Origin: Culex pipiens pallens
Taxonomy: Eukaryota; Arthropoda; Insecta; Diptera; Culicidae
Direction: 5' to 3'
Length of the DNA stretch: 64,000 nucleotides
NCBI RefSeq assembly: GCF_016801865.2
Contig: NC_068938.1
Coordinates: 67,121,005 to 67,185,004 of the forward strand
Below the pieces are notes generated by a model that was given only the letters and a program-made list of their open reading frames with translations, was not told the origin of the DNA and ran no database searches. Positions within the stretch are counted from its first letter, which is position 1, and each line of letters opens with the position of its first letter. Made by a program: the position numbers and the translations under genes. Of the stretch, positions 11,910 through 24,380 are shown in pieces.

Positions 11910-12182
11910 TCTATATATATAAAAAATTTCGACGGTTTTGTTCGAACGCAAATCAGTTCAATACGGAGCGGCGGATCGAGGTGCTTTTTGTTGCGTTGGG
12001 TTCGTATAAGCCCAAGGAAGGTTCTTACGCTAACTAATTGACACTTTGGCCCCTCTGGAACCGATTCCGGTAAATCTGCAGATAGTATTGGAAAAGTTAC
12101 GTAAAATCAAATTTTGATCACAGGAGGCTAAAACGTCAACAAACGAAAAAAAAGGCAGAACGAAGTTTGTCGGGTAAGGCTT
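11910..12182 (+). mobile_element. Helitron-like non-autonomous element, copy 1
   Basis: Starts TCTATATATATAAAAAATTT directly after an A, and ends AGTTTGTCGGGTAAGGCTTG directly before a T. This resembles the TC...CTRR ends and A^T insertion of Helitrons, although the last four bases are CTTG rather than CTRR. There is no TIR and no TSD. A second copy, split by a MITE, lies at 52132-52949 with about 90% similarity by eye. Confidence 0.5.
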
Positions 12183-12639
12183 GTAACTTATAAAGATGAA
12201 TATGGAATGTTAAACGACTAATTACAAACGAATCATACATGAATATGATACCCTAGAAAGCTGGTCATTTTTTCTAATGATTTTGTTAGCACTTTCTGCA
12301 TTACTGTTTGTATCACAATACATATCTACAGATTTTTTTCGAAAAGGTCCCATAATCATATGAAAGACAATAGCTTATAGGACTTAAAAAAAACTGTGGA
12401 TATAAAAGAAAAAAGTCTTGTATGATTTGTCTGGTTCTCTATCAAGTTCTCTATACACCTAAGCAGGGCCGTGTACAAGGGGGGGGGGGTTTCAGGGGTT
12501 TAACCCCCCCCCCTGGCAAATTAAGTAAGTTACACCCAATGCGCCCCTCGGCCCGAAGGGCCGATTTTTTTTTAGCTATGTTGCTAAAATGCCAAAGAGA
12601 TTTTTTTTTTTCAAATCGATATGAAAAGTTTGACTGGAG

Positions 12640-15600
12640 GCGCCCTAATGTTTAAAACATTTTTATGAAAATTATGAAAATTTAACTGAAGGCGCCCCTA
12701 AGACTTAATTTTTTTCAATATTAATATGCAATATAAAAATTTGACTGGAGCCGCCCCTACGTCTTGAAAAAATCATGCAAATTCTCGATATGAAAAATTT
12801 GACTGGAGGCGCCCTTATGACAAAAACATTTTTATGAAAATTTAACTGGACGCGCCCCTAAGAATTATTTTTTTCAATACGAATATGCAATATAAAAATT
12901 TGACTGGAGGCGCCCCTATGACTTAAAAAAATCATGCAAATTCTCGATATGAAAAATTTAATGGAGGCGCCCCTACGACTTTAAAAAAATCATACAAATT
13001 TTGTTATGAAAATTTGACTGGATGCGCCCTTAAGACTTAAAAAAAATCATGCAAATTCTCGATATGAAAAAAATTACTGGAGGCGCCCCTATGACTACCA
13101 CATTTTTATGAAAATTATGAAAATTTAACTGAAAGCGTCCTAAGACTTAATGTTTTTTAATACGAATATGCAATATAAAAATTTGACTGGAGGCGCCCCT
13201 ACTTAAAAAAATCATGCCAATTCTCGATATGAAAAATTTGACTGGAGGCGCCCTAATGACTAAAACATTTTTATGAAAATTTGACTGGAGGTGCCCCTAA
13301 GACTTGATTTTTTTTCAATACGAATATGCAGTATAAAAATTTGACTGGAGGCGCCCCTACGAATTAAAAAAATCATGCAAATACTCGATATGAAAAATTT
13401 GACTGGAGGCGCCCTAATGACTAAAACATTTTTATGAAAATTATGAAAATTTAAGTGGAGGCCCCTAAGACTTAATTTTTTTCAATAAGAATATGCGATA
13501 TAAAAATTTGACTGGAGGCGCCCCTACGAATTTATAAAATCATGCAAATTCTCGATATGAAAAATTTGACAAGAGGCGCCCTATAAGACTAAAAAATTTT
13601 TATGAAAATTATGAAAATTTAACTGAAGGCGCCCCTAAGACTTATTTTTTTTCAATAAGAATATGCCACATAAAAATTTGACTGGAGGCGCCCCTACAAC
13701 TTAAAAAATCATGCAAATTCTCGATATCAATAATTTGACTGGAGGCGCCCTAATGACTACACCATTTTTATGAAAATTATGAAAATTTAACTGGACGCGC
13801 CCCTAAGACTTAATTATTTTCAATACAAATATGCAATATAAAAATTTGACTGGAGGCGCCCCTATGACTTAAAAAAATCATGCAAATTCTCGATATGAAA
13901 AATTTAATGAAGCGCCCCTACGACTTTAAAAAAATCATAAAAATTTTGTTATGAAAATTTGACTGGATGCGCCCTTATGACTTAAAAAAAATCATGCAAA
14001 TTCTCGATATGAAAAAATTTACTGGAGGCGCCCCTATGACTACCACATTTTTATGAAAATTTAACTGGACGCGTCCTAAGACTTAATTTTTTTTAATACG
14101 AATATGCAATATAAAAATTTGACTGGAGGCGCCCTAATGACTAAAACATTTTTATGAAAATTCTCAATATGAAAATTTAACTGGAGGCACCCCTACGACT
14201 TAGAAAAATCATGCAAATTCTCGATATGAAAAATTGACTGGAAGCGCCCCAATGAATTATTTTTTTAAATACAAATTCCCAATGTAAAAATATGACTGAA
14301 GACGCACCTACGACTTTAAAGGCATATGCTCGATATGGCAACTTGGATTGAGGGGCCTTATGACTTAAAAAAATCATACAAATTCTTATTATGGAAATTT
14401 AACTGGTGCCGCCCCTACGACTTATTTTTTTTAAAACAAATTCTCAATATTAAAAATTTGACAGGAGGCGCAATATTAAAAATTTGACAGGAGGCTTGGA
14501 TTGAGGCGCCCTTATGACTTTAAAAAATCATACAAATCAAAAATCATCAGGAAAATTTTCGCTATGCAAAATTTAATTGATGCGTCCCTACGACTTCCAA
14601 AAAATCATACAATTTCTTATTATGAAAATTGACTGGAGGCGCCCCTATGACTTAAACAATTTTATGAAAATTCTCAATATGAAAATTTAATTGAAGGCGC
14701 CACGACTTAAAAAAATCATGCAAATTCACGATATGAAAAATTGAATGGAGGCTCCCTTACGACTATAAAAAAAATCATGCAAATTCTCGATATGAAAAAT
14801 TTGACTAAAATTTTTTTATGAAAATTAGGAAAATTTAACTGGAGGCGCCCATACGATTTAATTTTTTCCAATACAAATTCTCAATGTAAAATTTTGACTG
14901 GAGACGCTATTACGACTTAAAAAATCAGGCCAATTTTCGATATGAAAAAAATGAATGGAGGCGCTTTTATGACTTAAAAAAAATCATACAAATTCTTATT
15001 ATGAAAATTTTACCTATGACTATGAATGAAACATTTTTATGAAAATTCTCAATATGAAAATTTAACTGGAGGCGCCCTTACGACCTAATTTTTTAAACAT
15101 ATTCTCAACATTAAAAATTTGACTGGAGGCGCCCCTACGACTTAAAAAAAATGATGCAAATTCTGGATATGAAAAATTGACTGGAAGCGCCCCAATGAAT
15201 TATTTTTTTAAATACATATTCTCAATGTAAAAATATGACTGAAGACGCCCCTACGACTTTAAAGGCATATTCTCGATATGGCAACTTGGATTGAGGCGCC
15301 CTCATGACTTAAAAAAATCATACAAATTCTTATTATGAAAATTTAACTGGTGGCGCCCCTACGACTTCAATTTTTTTAAACAAATTTTCAGTGTTAAAAA
15401 ATTGACAGGAGGCGCCCCTACGACTTAAAAAATCATGAAAATTTTCGCTATGAAAAATTTAATGGATGCGTCCCTACGACTTTAAAAAAATCATACAATT
15501 TCTTATTATGAAAATTTACTGGAGGCGCCTCTATGACTTAAACATTTTTATGAAAATTCTTAATATGAAAATTTAATTGGAGGCGCCACTACGACGTTAA

Positions 15601-15690
15601 AAAAAATTATACAAATTTTGTTATGAAAATTTGACTTGAGGCGCCCCTACGACTTAAAAAAATCATGCAAATTCTCGAGTTTGGCGTACG
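12640..15690. repeat. Degenerate tandem array, units of about 50-60 bp (GACTGGAGGCGCCCCTACGA)
   Basis: About 3 kb of tandemly repeated units alternating GACTGGAGGCGCCCCTACGA with ATCATGCAAATTCTCGATAT and CATTTTTATGAAAATT variants. Two or three unit types recur in a loose higher-order pattern. Point changes and small deletions are frequent, so it is older than the 153-bp array in this window. It lies just inside the left end of the 6.0-kb hAT-type element, whose own end also carries GCGCCCC. Confidence 0.85.
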
Positions 15691-16378
15691 GTAACATAAA
15701 AAAAATAGTTTAGCGTTCTAGCTACAACAATTTTTTTGCGTCGGTTGGCAAACTTTGTTTGACTAATTTTGAACAGTCTTCATGTTGCTTGAGGAGCGCC
15801 GATAGTCAAATAATTTTATTTTGTTTTTAATTTAACACAACGTCACTGGTAAAATCCTATTTTCAAAATATCTTTGATCTTTTTTTATGTTGCCCTACTT
15901 TTTTCATTTATTTTATTTTGTCATGAGGGCACCTTTAGTGAATTTTTTTTTCAAAGAGGTAGTCAAATTGTTTTATTTAACATTTTTATTTCATCACAAG
16001 GCGCAACTTTTTATCATTTTTATGTTGCTTAAGCTAACTTTTTTTGATTGTTTTTTTTTACGTGTTGTGAAACTTTCTTTGAAATCTTATTTTCAAAATA
16101 TTTTCATCATTTCTATGGTGCTTTTCCGGCGTTGATAGTGTTTATTTTTAATATGGTAATTATTTTATCATTCTTTAAATTTTGTTTATGAGAGAGGTGC
16201 CTTTTCGGAACATTTTCTGGGGTAAGTAGAATTATATCTTTGTTTCCTGTAGCAAATTTGTTACTTTTTATCGATTTTCTAGGACGTTTCTTCGGAAATG
16301 TCAAGGAATCGATAGAAATATATTCAAAATTATCTTTTTTCATTTTTTATACTCAAAAAGTCTGTTACACGACCCAAA
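15691..16378. other. T-rich interior of the 6.0-kb hAT-type element
   Basis: No gene recognised. Long plus-strand T-runs give spurious F/L-rich reading frames. Confidence 0.3.
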
Positions 16379-16770
16379 ATAGTAGTTTATGCAACAAGTT
16401 GCAAAAAGAGGATTTTTTCAGCACGAGTCGTACATTTATCCAACGAGGTTCACCGAGTTGGATAAATACGACGAGTGCTGAAAAAATTAAGTTTTGCAAC
16501 GAGTTCCATACAACATTTTTTGCAATTTCGAAAAACACCCATTGAGTGAAATTTTAAGTCGAATTTTCATGCATTTTGTCAATAAATCGTTTAAATCAAA
16601 AAAATGTTGAAAAGTGTTACTAAATGCTGAAAAGTAGAACTTTTCAGCATTTATTTTGAAAAGTGTTGCTATTCGATTCTGTTATTTTTGGTACAGAAAA
16701 GTAGGCTATTTCGTCGTTCAAGAATGACAGGAAAAGTAAGTAGTTTCACGACGGAATTGCAAAAATGAAG
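16379..16770 (+). repeat. R3 hairpin-rich repeat, copy at 16.4 kb
   Basis: About 390 bp shared almost verbatim with 23248-23677. It carries two strong hairpins: TATCCAACGAGGT/ACCGAGTTGGATA flanked by CAGCAC/GTGCTG, and TGCTGAAAAGT/ACTTTTCAGCA. The ends are direct-like (GTAGTTTATGCAAC and GTAGTTTCACGACGGAATTG) rather than inverted. Function is unknown; likely a non-autonomous element. Confidence 0.7.
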
Positions 16771-16994
16771 TTTCTTATCTAATTTTTCAGATTTTCAGAA
16801 AATTCCGTCCAAAGATACAAAATTTCATACGTTTACATACCCATTCCAGCCCTCAAAATTGTATGCAGACTTGTATGAAAAACAAATGATGCAAAATTGC
16901 TTCTTTTGACATAGGAAATGCAAAGAAAAGTCGATTGAAAATCGGACCAGTAGTTTCCGAGTTATGATCAGTTGAACACTTTCAGTTTATCCAG

Positions 16995-17550
16995 CTACAA
17001 CCCAACCCCACCTCTAGACGGGGTTTGATCTAATAATTCGCCAAAAATCAACTTTGTAACCAATTTTCGACCTTTAAAAAGCATTAAAAAAAGAAGAACT
17101 CTTAAAATTTGAATTTTTTTTTGGGTTGAACGTGTGACTTGTTTTATGTGACTTTACCAATGTTTTAAAAATGGATTGTTTTTCTTGGCTGTGTTTTTCA
17201 CTAATATTTTCTGTACCTTTTTTTCTATTGTCTCAGACTATACCTCTAAGCATTTTTTAACAATTTGAATGATAATAATTTGTTCTAGAGTAAAAAAAAA
17301 ATGAAAAACATACATAAAATAATGAAAAAAATGGTTGTAAAAAACATGTCAAATTAGGTGCAAGAATAGGCCAAATACTACCAAAAACAAATATCAACTA
17401 AACAAGATAAATGCAAATATAAAAACTAAAAATGAAACAAAAACAACTTAAAACAAGAGAAGTAAAGTTTTTCGTATAACAAAAGTTCCTCAAAATGTGA
17501 AGGGAAAAATTTAAAAAAAATCGAAAAAAAATTGGACAGCAAAGGGTTAA
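16995..17550 (+). mobile_element. R1 piggyBac-like MITE, near full length
   Basis: Runs from CTACAACCCAACCCC to AAAGGGTTAA. Better copies (25433, 30533) show CCCTCTA termini flanked by TTAA, the canonical piggyBac target site. About 556 bp, non-coding. The left TTAA is eroded in this copy. It lies inside the 6.0-kb hAT-type element, and so inserted after it or travelled with it. Confidence 0.65.
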
Positions 17551-18460
17551 CACTTAGAAAAAATCAAGTTCATCGATTTGATTTCTTTGAGATTGTGTAT
17601 CTCAGAAACAAATTGCTCGATTTGAAAGTTTCAGAGAGAAAATTGTACAAAATTTTCTTGGCTCTTCAAAAATATTTTTTAGGGGTACTTTAAATTCCAG
17701 AAGTATTATTTTAAAATGAAAAGAAACCAAAATAAATTGGAAATTCAGTCCTAAAATAAGCTTTAACCTGAAAACGGTACATTTTGTTAACAAAATTGCT
17801 TCAACCATTTTTGTCCACTTTTTCGTTTTTTTTTCTTCAAAAAAATCATATCTCCTAAACCAGATTTTGCACCATCACTAAAGCTCCGAAGATGTCTTTT
17901 TTAGTCCCCTAAAACATAAAAAATCGGATTTTTTGCTTTGCCCAAGACACCAAATCGATCAGAAAATCCCTTGTCAAGATATAGAAATTCATTCATTTGC
18001 ATATAAATTTAATATGACCAGCCCCCAGAATTGTATGGACATTTGTATAGAAAAACGAATGATGCAAAATTGCTTCTTTTGACATAGAGAATGCATGGTG
18101 CATGGCAAAGTTTCATCCAAATCAAAAAAATGAAAAGTTAAAAATCGTGAAAAAAATTGCAAAATTGTAGAGAACTACTCTTAATGTTAAAAAAAAGAAA
18201 ACTTATGAAAACTTGTTTTGAGCAATTACTGCTACACTTCTTCACTAAAACCCCGTTTTACGCTCCACAAGTGAACGGCCCATCCCTTTTCCGATTTTCG
18301 CCAAAACTCTCATTTGCGCAAAAATCTCAAATTCGCTCAAACTCCGAATTAACGCAAAGTATTATTTATTGAGTCAATCTTTAAGACTATTAGCGCCCTT
18401 TCGCAATCTAAACAAGCACCCCATGCGCCCCTTTCGAGAAAACCCTCCCCTTTCAAAAAT
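17551..18460. repeat. Relative of the fold-back family plus hAT end
   Basis: Bases about 17800-18190 share ordered phrases with the 54.2-56.1 kb fold-back (ACACCAAATYGATCA, GTATGGACATTTGTAT, GATGCAAAAT, AGAGAACTACTCTTAA), so this is a diverged single arm. The remainder is unassigned up to the GC-richer end of the 6.0-kb element. Confidence 0.45.
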
Positions 18461-18484
18461 CCTGTGCACGGCCCTGCACCTAAG

Positions 18485-19972
18485 GCGTTCACATATAAAG
18501 AATGATTCGTTTAGTATTTTCAAGTCACATGTTCAAATATTCTAAAAGCATTTCAACATATATTGTTGTCCTGTTTTTAATTTTGGGTTTGTGTTTCGAA
18601 TAATTTCAAAATATTTCTTAAATTGCACAAAAACGTCAGTTGCATACTTCTTTTTTTATGCCTAATTTTTTATTTAATTGGATTGATTGAAATAATTATG
18701 ATTCTTAATTTTGAAAGACTATTTAAATTATTATTTTAGTTTTAAATTGTTTTCCCACACAAAATGATTTTTTTTAAATAAATATAATTTTAAAAACTAT
18801 TGCAATCGATATTTTAAAAAAAAATTGGCCTGTTGAAGGATTTAATAAAGATAATCTTAAAAACTTATAAAAATAAAATAAATCAATGCGTTAAGTTAAC
18901 TTTTAGGGCACAAGGCATAAGTTTTGATTATTTTTTTTTAATATTTAACACGAAATCGAAAAATAGCAATACATAGAAGGTATTGGAGGATGAATTAACC
19001 CAGGAGTGCCCAACCTTTTGGCCCTGCGGGCCAGATCTGATTTTTCTGAAGCTGTGGCGGGCTAGAACTAATGTTTGGTAAAAGTTGATAATGTAAACAA
19101 TTTTTTTTTTCATAACAATATTTTCATCAGATCCTTTTAAAATAAACAAATAAACTAGCTAGTGTTGCAAATATGATTAATTTATTAGGATTTTAAGAAA
19201 GAAAATCAAAGATATCTTACAAAAATGTGTTTACTTGATTTATTTTTGTTTTGTTTTGTTTAAAATAGTATTGCAATTGTTTTGTCGATTGCATTCGAAT
19301 ACATTTAAATGGTCGTAGAAAGTTTATAAAGTTTAATTTCCTCAGCACAACAATATTTATAAAAAAAATCAATGCACTTTTTGCGTTATTGTGCATTTTT
19401 AATCAAATATTTTACAAAATATTTTAAAATGAATTTAAACACACACAACTATTTAAAAGCTATTCTTCTAATTTGTTCAAACAATTGAATTTCAATTAAA
19501 CAATATATTTTAAGGTGATTTCTTGACACATTTTCAAACATTTTTCAATGTTTTAAAAATATTGGCTCCTAACAAAATTTATTGCTTAAAAGTTTTATTG
19601 AAAACTACATCATTTTTTGCTTACTCATTTATAAGTAAATCAATTTTAATCAAATTCCTCAAGAAAGAAATTTCAATTCAAAATTTATGTTTTAAATAAA
19701 CACATTCAAAACTGTTAGAAAATTAATATTAGAGTCATTCTATACAATAATCCGAGTTTTTTTAATTTTTGATATATTTCAATTTTGTACGATATTGATA
19801 ATTATGTTTTCGGACCAAAAGCAAAAACAGATCAAAACGACGTTAAATATTTATTTATTTTTAATTTTTTTGTTTTGTTCAAGGGCAAAGTTTATCGAGG
19901 AGGAATGTCGACAATAAAGTGTTGACTTTTACTTGTCATTTTTTTAAGAGAACACATACAACTAAAGCGTCC
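18485..19972. other. AT-rich interior with an isolated hAT-type end at 19001
   Basis: Bases 19001-19052 read CAGGAGTGCCCAACCTTTTG and onward, nearly identical to the inverted end at 24720-24771. No partner end with a matching duplication was found inside the surrounding element, so it is read as a truncated copy. The rest is AT-rich with no gene. Confidence 0.5.
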
Positions 19973-20918
19973 AATTTCCCGTCCCGGGAAAAAAATCGAG
20001 GGATTTCCCAAAAAAAGAAATTTGTAAATTTCCCGAAATTCTATCAAAAGTATACATTTTTTTTTTTACTTCTTGGAACATTTTTTTAAATAAAAAATAA
20101 TGAAATACCATTTACCATTTGAAAATAAAGTACCCCTTCCCACCAAGGTCAAAATTAAGTTTCTTCTACGTTATTAGATGAAAATTGAATATCATTAAAT
20201 GTCTCAAAGAGGGTTGTGCTAGAAGAATTAGGTTAATTTGTTTAAAATTGTTCGAGAAATTTCAGTATAAAGTTGAAAATTTATATGGCACTAAGAACTA
20301 CAAGGGCGTAAGAGGTTTAAATATGAAACTACTGAACTACTTTTTTGCTATGAAAATGATTTTAAACGAAGGTTGCATCATTTAAAAATCATTGAAAAAC
20401 TTCTTCGTATAACACAAAAGCGCCCAAAAAATGCAAACATTCTTTCAAAAACCTCGCTCAAAATATTTGAAAACTTTGAGTTGTGATTGCATAAAAATTG
20501 TATTTAAAGTAAAAAAGATTATTTTTAAGGCCTATCTATTTATTTCTGAACTCAAACCAGTAAAATTTGATCTGGAATAAATATTTTCATAGCAACATAA
20601 TTATCAATAATATTCTTTATTATATTCTGTACATATTTCTAAGTTAAGATTTTGCTAGCTGAGTGCTCTTTTATGAAAAATAAATTTTGAGAAAAAAAAA
20701 CCCTAGAAAAAAAACTTATTATTTTCTGACATTTTGTAGGATTATAAATTTAAAAAATATATATTTTCTTGAAGTCATATGTTTTTTTTTACAGGCAGTC
20801 AAGGCATTAATCTCACGCTTATTTTAACCATTGCTATTGATATTCTATACAATTTTCCAAATTTTCTGGGATTCTCGTTTCCCGGGAATTTTGTAACCCC
20901 GGAGAATTGGACGCTCTA
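19973..20918. mobile_element. hAT-type element, 0.95 kb (TSD CATACAAC)
   Basis: Inverted ends TARAGCGTCCAATT (13/14), with CCCGGGAA motifs near both ends. A perfect 8-bp duplication CATACAAC lies at 19965-19972 and 20919-20926. Non-coding and AT-rich inside. The TAGAG-type end plus 8-bp TSD suggests a Buster-like hAT lineage, an inference from the first bases only. Confidence 0.8.
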
Positions 20919-20926
20919 CATACAAC

Positions 20927-21713
20927 CCAGACTCGACTGATCAAAGATTTGCTTTTATGAAGTTCTACAGATTTACTAGTGATAAACAAACAAATAAACA
21001 CAATATTAAAAAAAATCTTTTTATTTTCTTTTCCTTAAGTTGTTGCTTTGGAAGTTTTTTAAGAATTCATCTTTTTACTAAATCATTGTTCCACAAATTT
21101 CCAGCATGAGTTACTTTACAAAATGTAGAGCTAGGTTTCAAGTGTTTTTTTTTATGTTTCAGAACATATTGTGTGAAATGCCTAAAGGGTACATAAGTAT
21201 AAACTTTTTTACAAACTGTATTTTTTCCAGATCACTTCGGATGATTTTGGGGTCATACTCGAGCTCAAATACCCACAATAAGGCAAAGACAAAATTATTT
21301 TTAACGTGATTTGATTTTCCATAGTAAATTTTTTGCGAAGGCTTAGGAGATTTTGGTGTGGACTGTATTTTACAATTTTTGAAGTTTAGATTACAGATTT
21401 GTTAACCATTAATTAATTATTAATTATCACTTGGGTTTTCAATATTGAATAATTCCCATATCTTGGCTCAAACTAAACCAATTTTAGTTCTTCTGGGTTC
21501 GTCCGCTCAGTTATTTAACACCGAACACGATGCATCGGAAAAACCTAGATTCCGGGTTCCTGGCCGGAGATATTCCGGATTCTCCAGGGCCAGATTTGAA
21601 CTACGCTAGCCTGGTTATTTTTCTGATCACAAAAACATCAAAAAAAGTTGTAAGCGATGAACTTTTGAAATATTTTACCATCGACAGTCATATCTTTTTG
21701 TTAACTGTTTCAT
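20927..21713. other. Interior of the 12.35-kb element, unassigned
   Basis: No gene recognised; AT-rich. Confidence 0.3.
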
Positions 21714-21715
21714 TA

Positions 21716-21929
21716 CCGTAATCTGGGGTGGATCGGGACTACAGTCTGAATAGGGACAGCAGTTTTTAGAGCACTTAAAGCTCTTAAATTTGGAAATGGA
21801 TGTACACATTTTGTTGGTCTGAGTCTGTTCTAACCGAAACCAACCAGGAAATTAAAAAAAATTGCTCCAACATGGTTAAAACTGCTGTCCCAATTCGCCC
21901 CATGTGTCCCGATTGACCCCAGTTTACGG
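21716..21929. mobile_element. R4 MITE (TA target), copy 2
   Basis: Same inverted ends as 1836-2014 (CCGTAATCTGGGGTGGATCG left; reverse complement of the right end CCGTAAACTGGGGTCAATCG) and TA on both sides (21714-21715, 21930-21931). It carries about 35 bp that copy 1 lacks near the left end. Confidence 0.7.
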
Positions 21930-21931
21930 TA

Positions 21932-22930
21932 TTATTTTTTTATTTATTAGGTCACTCAACCTTTAATAACAAGTAAAAAAGCGAAGCGAAGCGAACAATA
22001 AATTTTCATATGAATGAATTAAGAATTCAGAGACCTACATTTGAAATAAATAAGAACTTTCGTATCAATTTAGAAAATTATCACATATGTGTTTTTACAG
22101 CAAGATGCAACAATAACTCTTTTCCACTTATAAGAAGTATGATAATTTTGAAGTTTATGTAAATAACTGACATGACCATACAAATAGTAAACATTTCAAG
22201 TAAAGTGGTGCAAGAAGAATATGCCATTAAAATAGTTATCAAAAAATTGGACTTATCTGAAAATATGCTACATGGACTTTAGAGATTCAAAATTATATTT
22301 ATAATTACGTGAAATCAGCTTAAGCCGTTAATAGCCGTTGAAACAATCATTTCCTTAGATACAATATTGCACGAAATAAAACTATCGCAAATTTTATTTT
22401 AACTTTTGGTTAAGTTATTTATTCAAAAGTATCACAAAATAGGCAGAACTAAAACCGTGTCGAAATTATTTAATTAAAATTATTTTAGATGAGTTATTTT
22501 TTTTTGTATTTTTGTTTTCGAAAAACATTGAAAAAAAAACTTAAAAAGTATATTTATATCAGCTTGAAATAGGAAAACACAAATTTGAGGAATAAACAAT
22601 CCAAAAGGTATCTTGAAAAAATATGTTAATTTTTGGAATACTGTTTGCATAATTTTAAATTTTTACTAAGGGTATCCTGCCGTTTATCGAAAAGGAAAAC
22701 ACAATGCAATTAGATCCAGACTTTTGATGATGCAGGTAAATAAGATTTAATTAAAGCTATTAAGACTCTTTCAAATTACTTGAAAATATTGTAAATAATT
22801 TTAGCAAAATAGTTTGATTTCACACAGATTTAAGTACATAAAACATACATGTGAACGTTTTTGTGTTAAACACCATAATTTTGTTATACAGAATTGTAGG
22901 ATACGAATTCATAAACCTAGTTTTTCGTGT
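21932..22930. other. Interior of the 12.35-kb element, AT-rich
   Basis: No gene or bounded repeat recognised before the GCAGATTT-rich right end of the element. Confidence 0.3.
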
Positions 22931-23247
22931 ATTTGAGTTTGCAGATTTTTGCAGATATTCGAAAAAAAAATTTGCAGATAACTCAAAATTTTATCTGGCA
23001 TCCCTGCTTCCTCTAACGTGGGATTTCTGCTCCAGCGCCTCTGACGAGACAGGAGAAAGAAAAATGAAATGTTAAAATGAGTCAATAAATCTGGGAGCAT
23101 TAAATATATGACACGTTCTTCAGTATATTTTTCATAAACTTCGATAGTTTAAAGAAGTTCAATGAACTAAACATGAAAACTACTCAATATATATTTTTCT
23201 ACACGTTTTAAAATTTGTTTGTTTAAAATCTTTTAAAATGTTTTATA

Positions 23248-23677
23248 ATAGTAGTTTATGCAACAAGTTGCAAAAAGAGGATTTTTTCAGCACGAGTCGT
23301 ACATTTATCCAACGAGGTTCACCGAGTTGGATAAATACGAAGAGTGCTGAAAAAATCAAGTTTTGCAACGAGTTCCATACAACATTTTTTGCAATTCCGA
23401 AAAAAACCCATTGAGTGAAATTTTAAGTCAAATTTTTATGTATTTTGTCAATAAATCGTTTAAATCAAAAAATGTTGAAAAGTGTTACTTTTCGAAACAA
23501 GTGCTGAAAAGTCCAACTTTTCAGCACCCATTTCAGTGCTGAAAAGTAGAACTTTTCAGCATTTATTTTGAAAAGTGTTGCTATTCGATTCTGTTATTTT
23601 TGGTACAGAAAAGTAGGCTATTTCGTCGTTCAAGATTGACAGGAAAAGTAAGTAGTTTCACGACGGAATTGCAAAAA
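23248..23677 (+). repeat. R3 hairpin-rich repeat, copy at 23.3 kb
   Basis: Near-identical to 16379-16770, with one extra hairpin unit (AAGTGCTGAAAAGTCCAACT, about 23499) that the other copy lacks. It lies in the part of the outer hAT-type element outside the 12.35-kb insertion. Confidence 0.7.
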
Positions 23678-24034
23678 ATATATTTCAATAAAGGTGAACA
23701 ACAACGCAAAAACTTTTTTTTTTGTTTCATTACGCTTGGATCCAAATTATTTGGATCCAAATTTCGTTTAGATAGTTTTTGTCAAGCCTCATTGATTTCT
23801 TTTATACATGGTTGTGTTGGCAATCAAGCTTTCAAAAAAAAACTTGCAACGACCAGTTAAATTTGAATGTTTTTGCCTTTTTTTTAACTAATTTTTAAAT
23901 TAATTATATCAAGGTATTGAATAGCAATCTACAAAACCAATAACAATAAATGAAAAAAAAAACTAAATGAAAATAAAAGAAATAAACACATTTTTCAATG
24001 TTTTGATTCTTATTTTCAACACTAGTTTATTCAT
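23678..24034. other. AT-rich stretch
   Basis: Contains a GGATCCAAAT.TATTTGGATCC inverted pair near 23739-23762; otherwise nothing recognisable. Confidence 0.3.
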
Positions 24035-24035
24035 T

Positions 24036-24380
24036 TGATTAAGCATAAGCATAAGCATAGGTGCCCACCCGCAGTTGCTACTCCGTTATTGACCAGGACC
24101 TCCAGAAGTTACATCCACGAGCCGTGGAAGATGAGTGGGTGCTATCTTTCCTCGCTTCGCAACTTCTCAAAGGCCCCTATCATGCTGATCAATACCGGCG
24201 CCGGCCACGACCAGTGGTAGGGTCACGGGGAAGTGGATGGGAATGTTAGTCCGATACTTGAGTGATAGAGACCGCCCAATCGACTGCTTCTCCGACAAAG
24301 TATCACATGAGTTTTGAGGGGGTTAGTAGATGGGTATGAGGTCAGGATTCACGAGTGGCAGTGATGTGACCATGAGCATT
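24036..24380 (-). mobile_element. Non-LTR retrotransposon or SINE 3' end (minus strand)
   Basis: GC-richer block ending, on the minus strand, in a short tandem tail of ATGCTT-type units (AAGCATAAGCATAAGCAT on the plus strand at 24042-24060). A tandem oligonucleotide tail is typical of some non-LTR retroelements. No reverse transcriptase domain is present, so the copy is 5'-truncated or a SINE. The two short plus-strand ORFs here are antisense artefacts. Confidence 0.5.

Larger units (their letters stand above)
12464..18476. mobile_element. hAT-type element, 6.0 kb, satellite-bearing (TSD CACCTAAG)
   Basis: The left end CAGGGCCGTGTACAAGG and the right end (reverse complement CAGGGCCGTGCACAGG) are inverted, and a perfect 8-bp duplication CACCTAAG flanks them (12456-12463, 18477-18484). 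Near both ends are CCCATGCGCCCC/CCCAATGCGCCCCT motifs. The interior carries the degenerate GGCGCCCC satellite, an R3 repeat and a piggyBac-like R1 MITE. No transposase is visible. Confidence 0.85.
10657..23006. mobile_element. hAT-type element, 12.35 kb (TSD CTTCCTCT)
   Basis: Both ends read CAGGGATGCCAGAT (14/14 in inverted orientation) and are followed by scattered GCAGATTT subterminal repeats. A perfect 8-bp duplication CTTCCTCT lies at 10649-10656 and 23007-23014. It contains further insertions: the Helitron-like element at 11910, hAT-type elements at 12464-18476 and 19973-20918, and an R4 MITE at 21716. No transposase ORF was seen. Confidence 0.85.
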
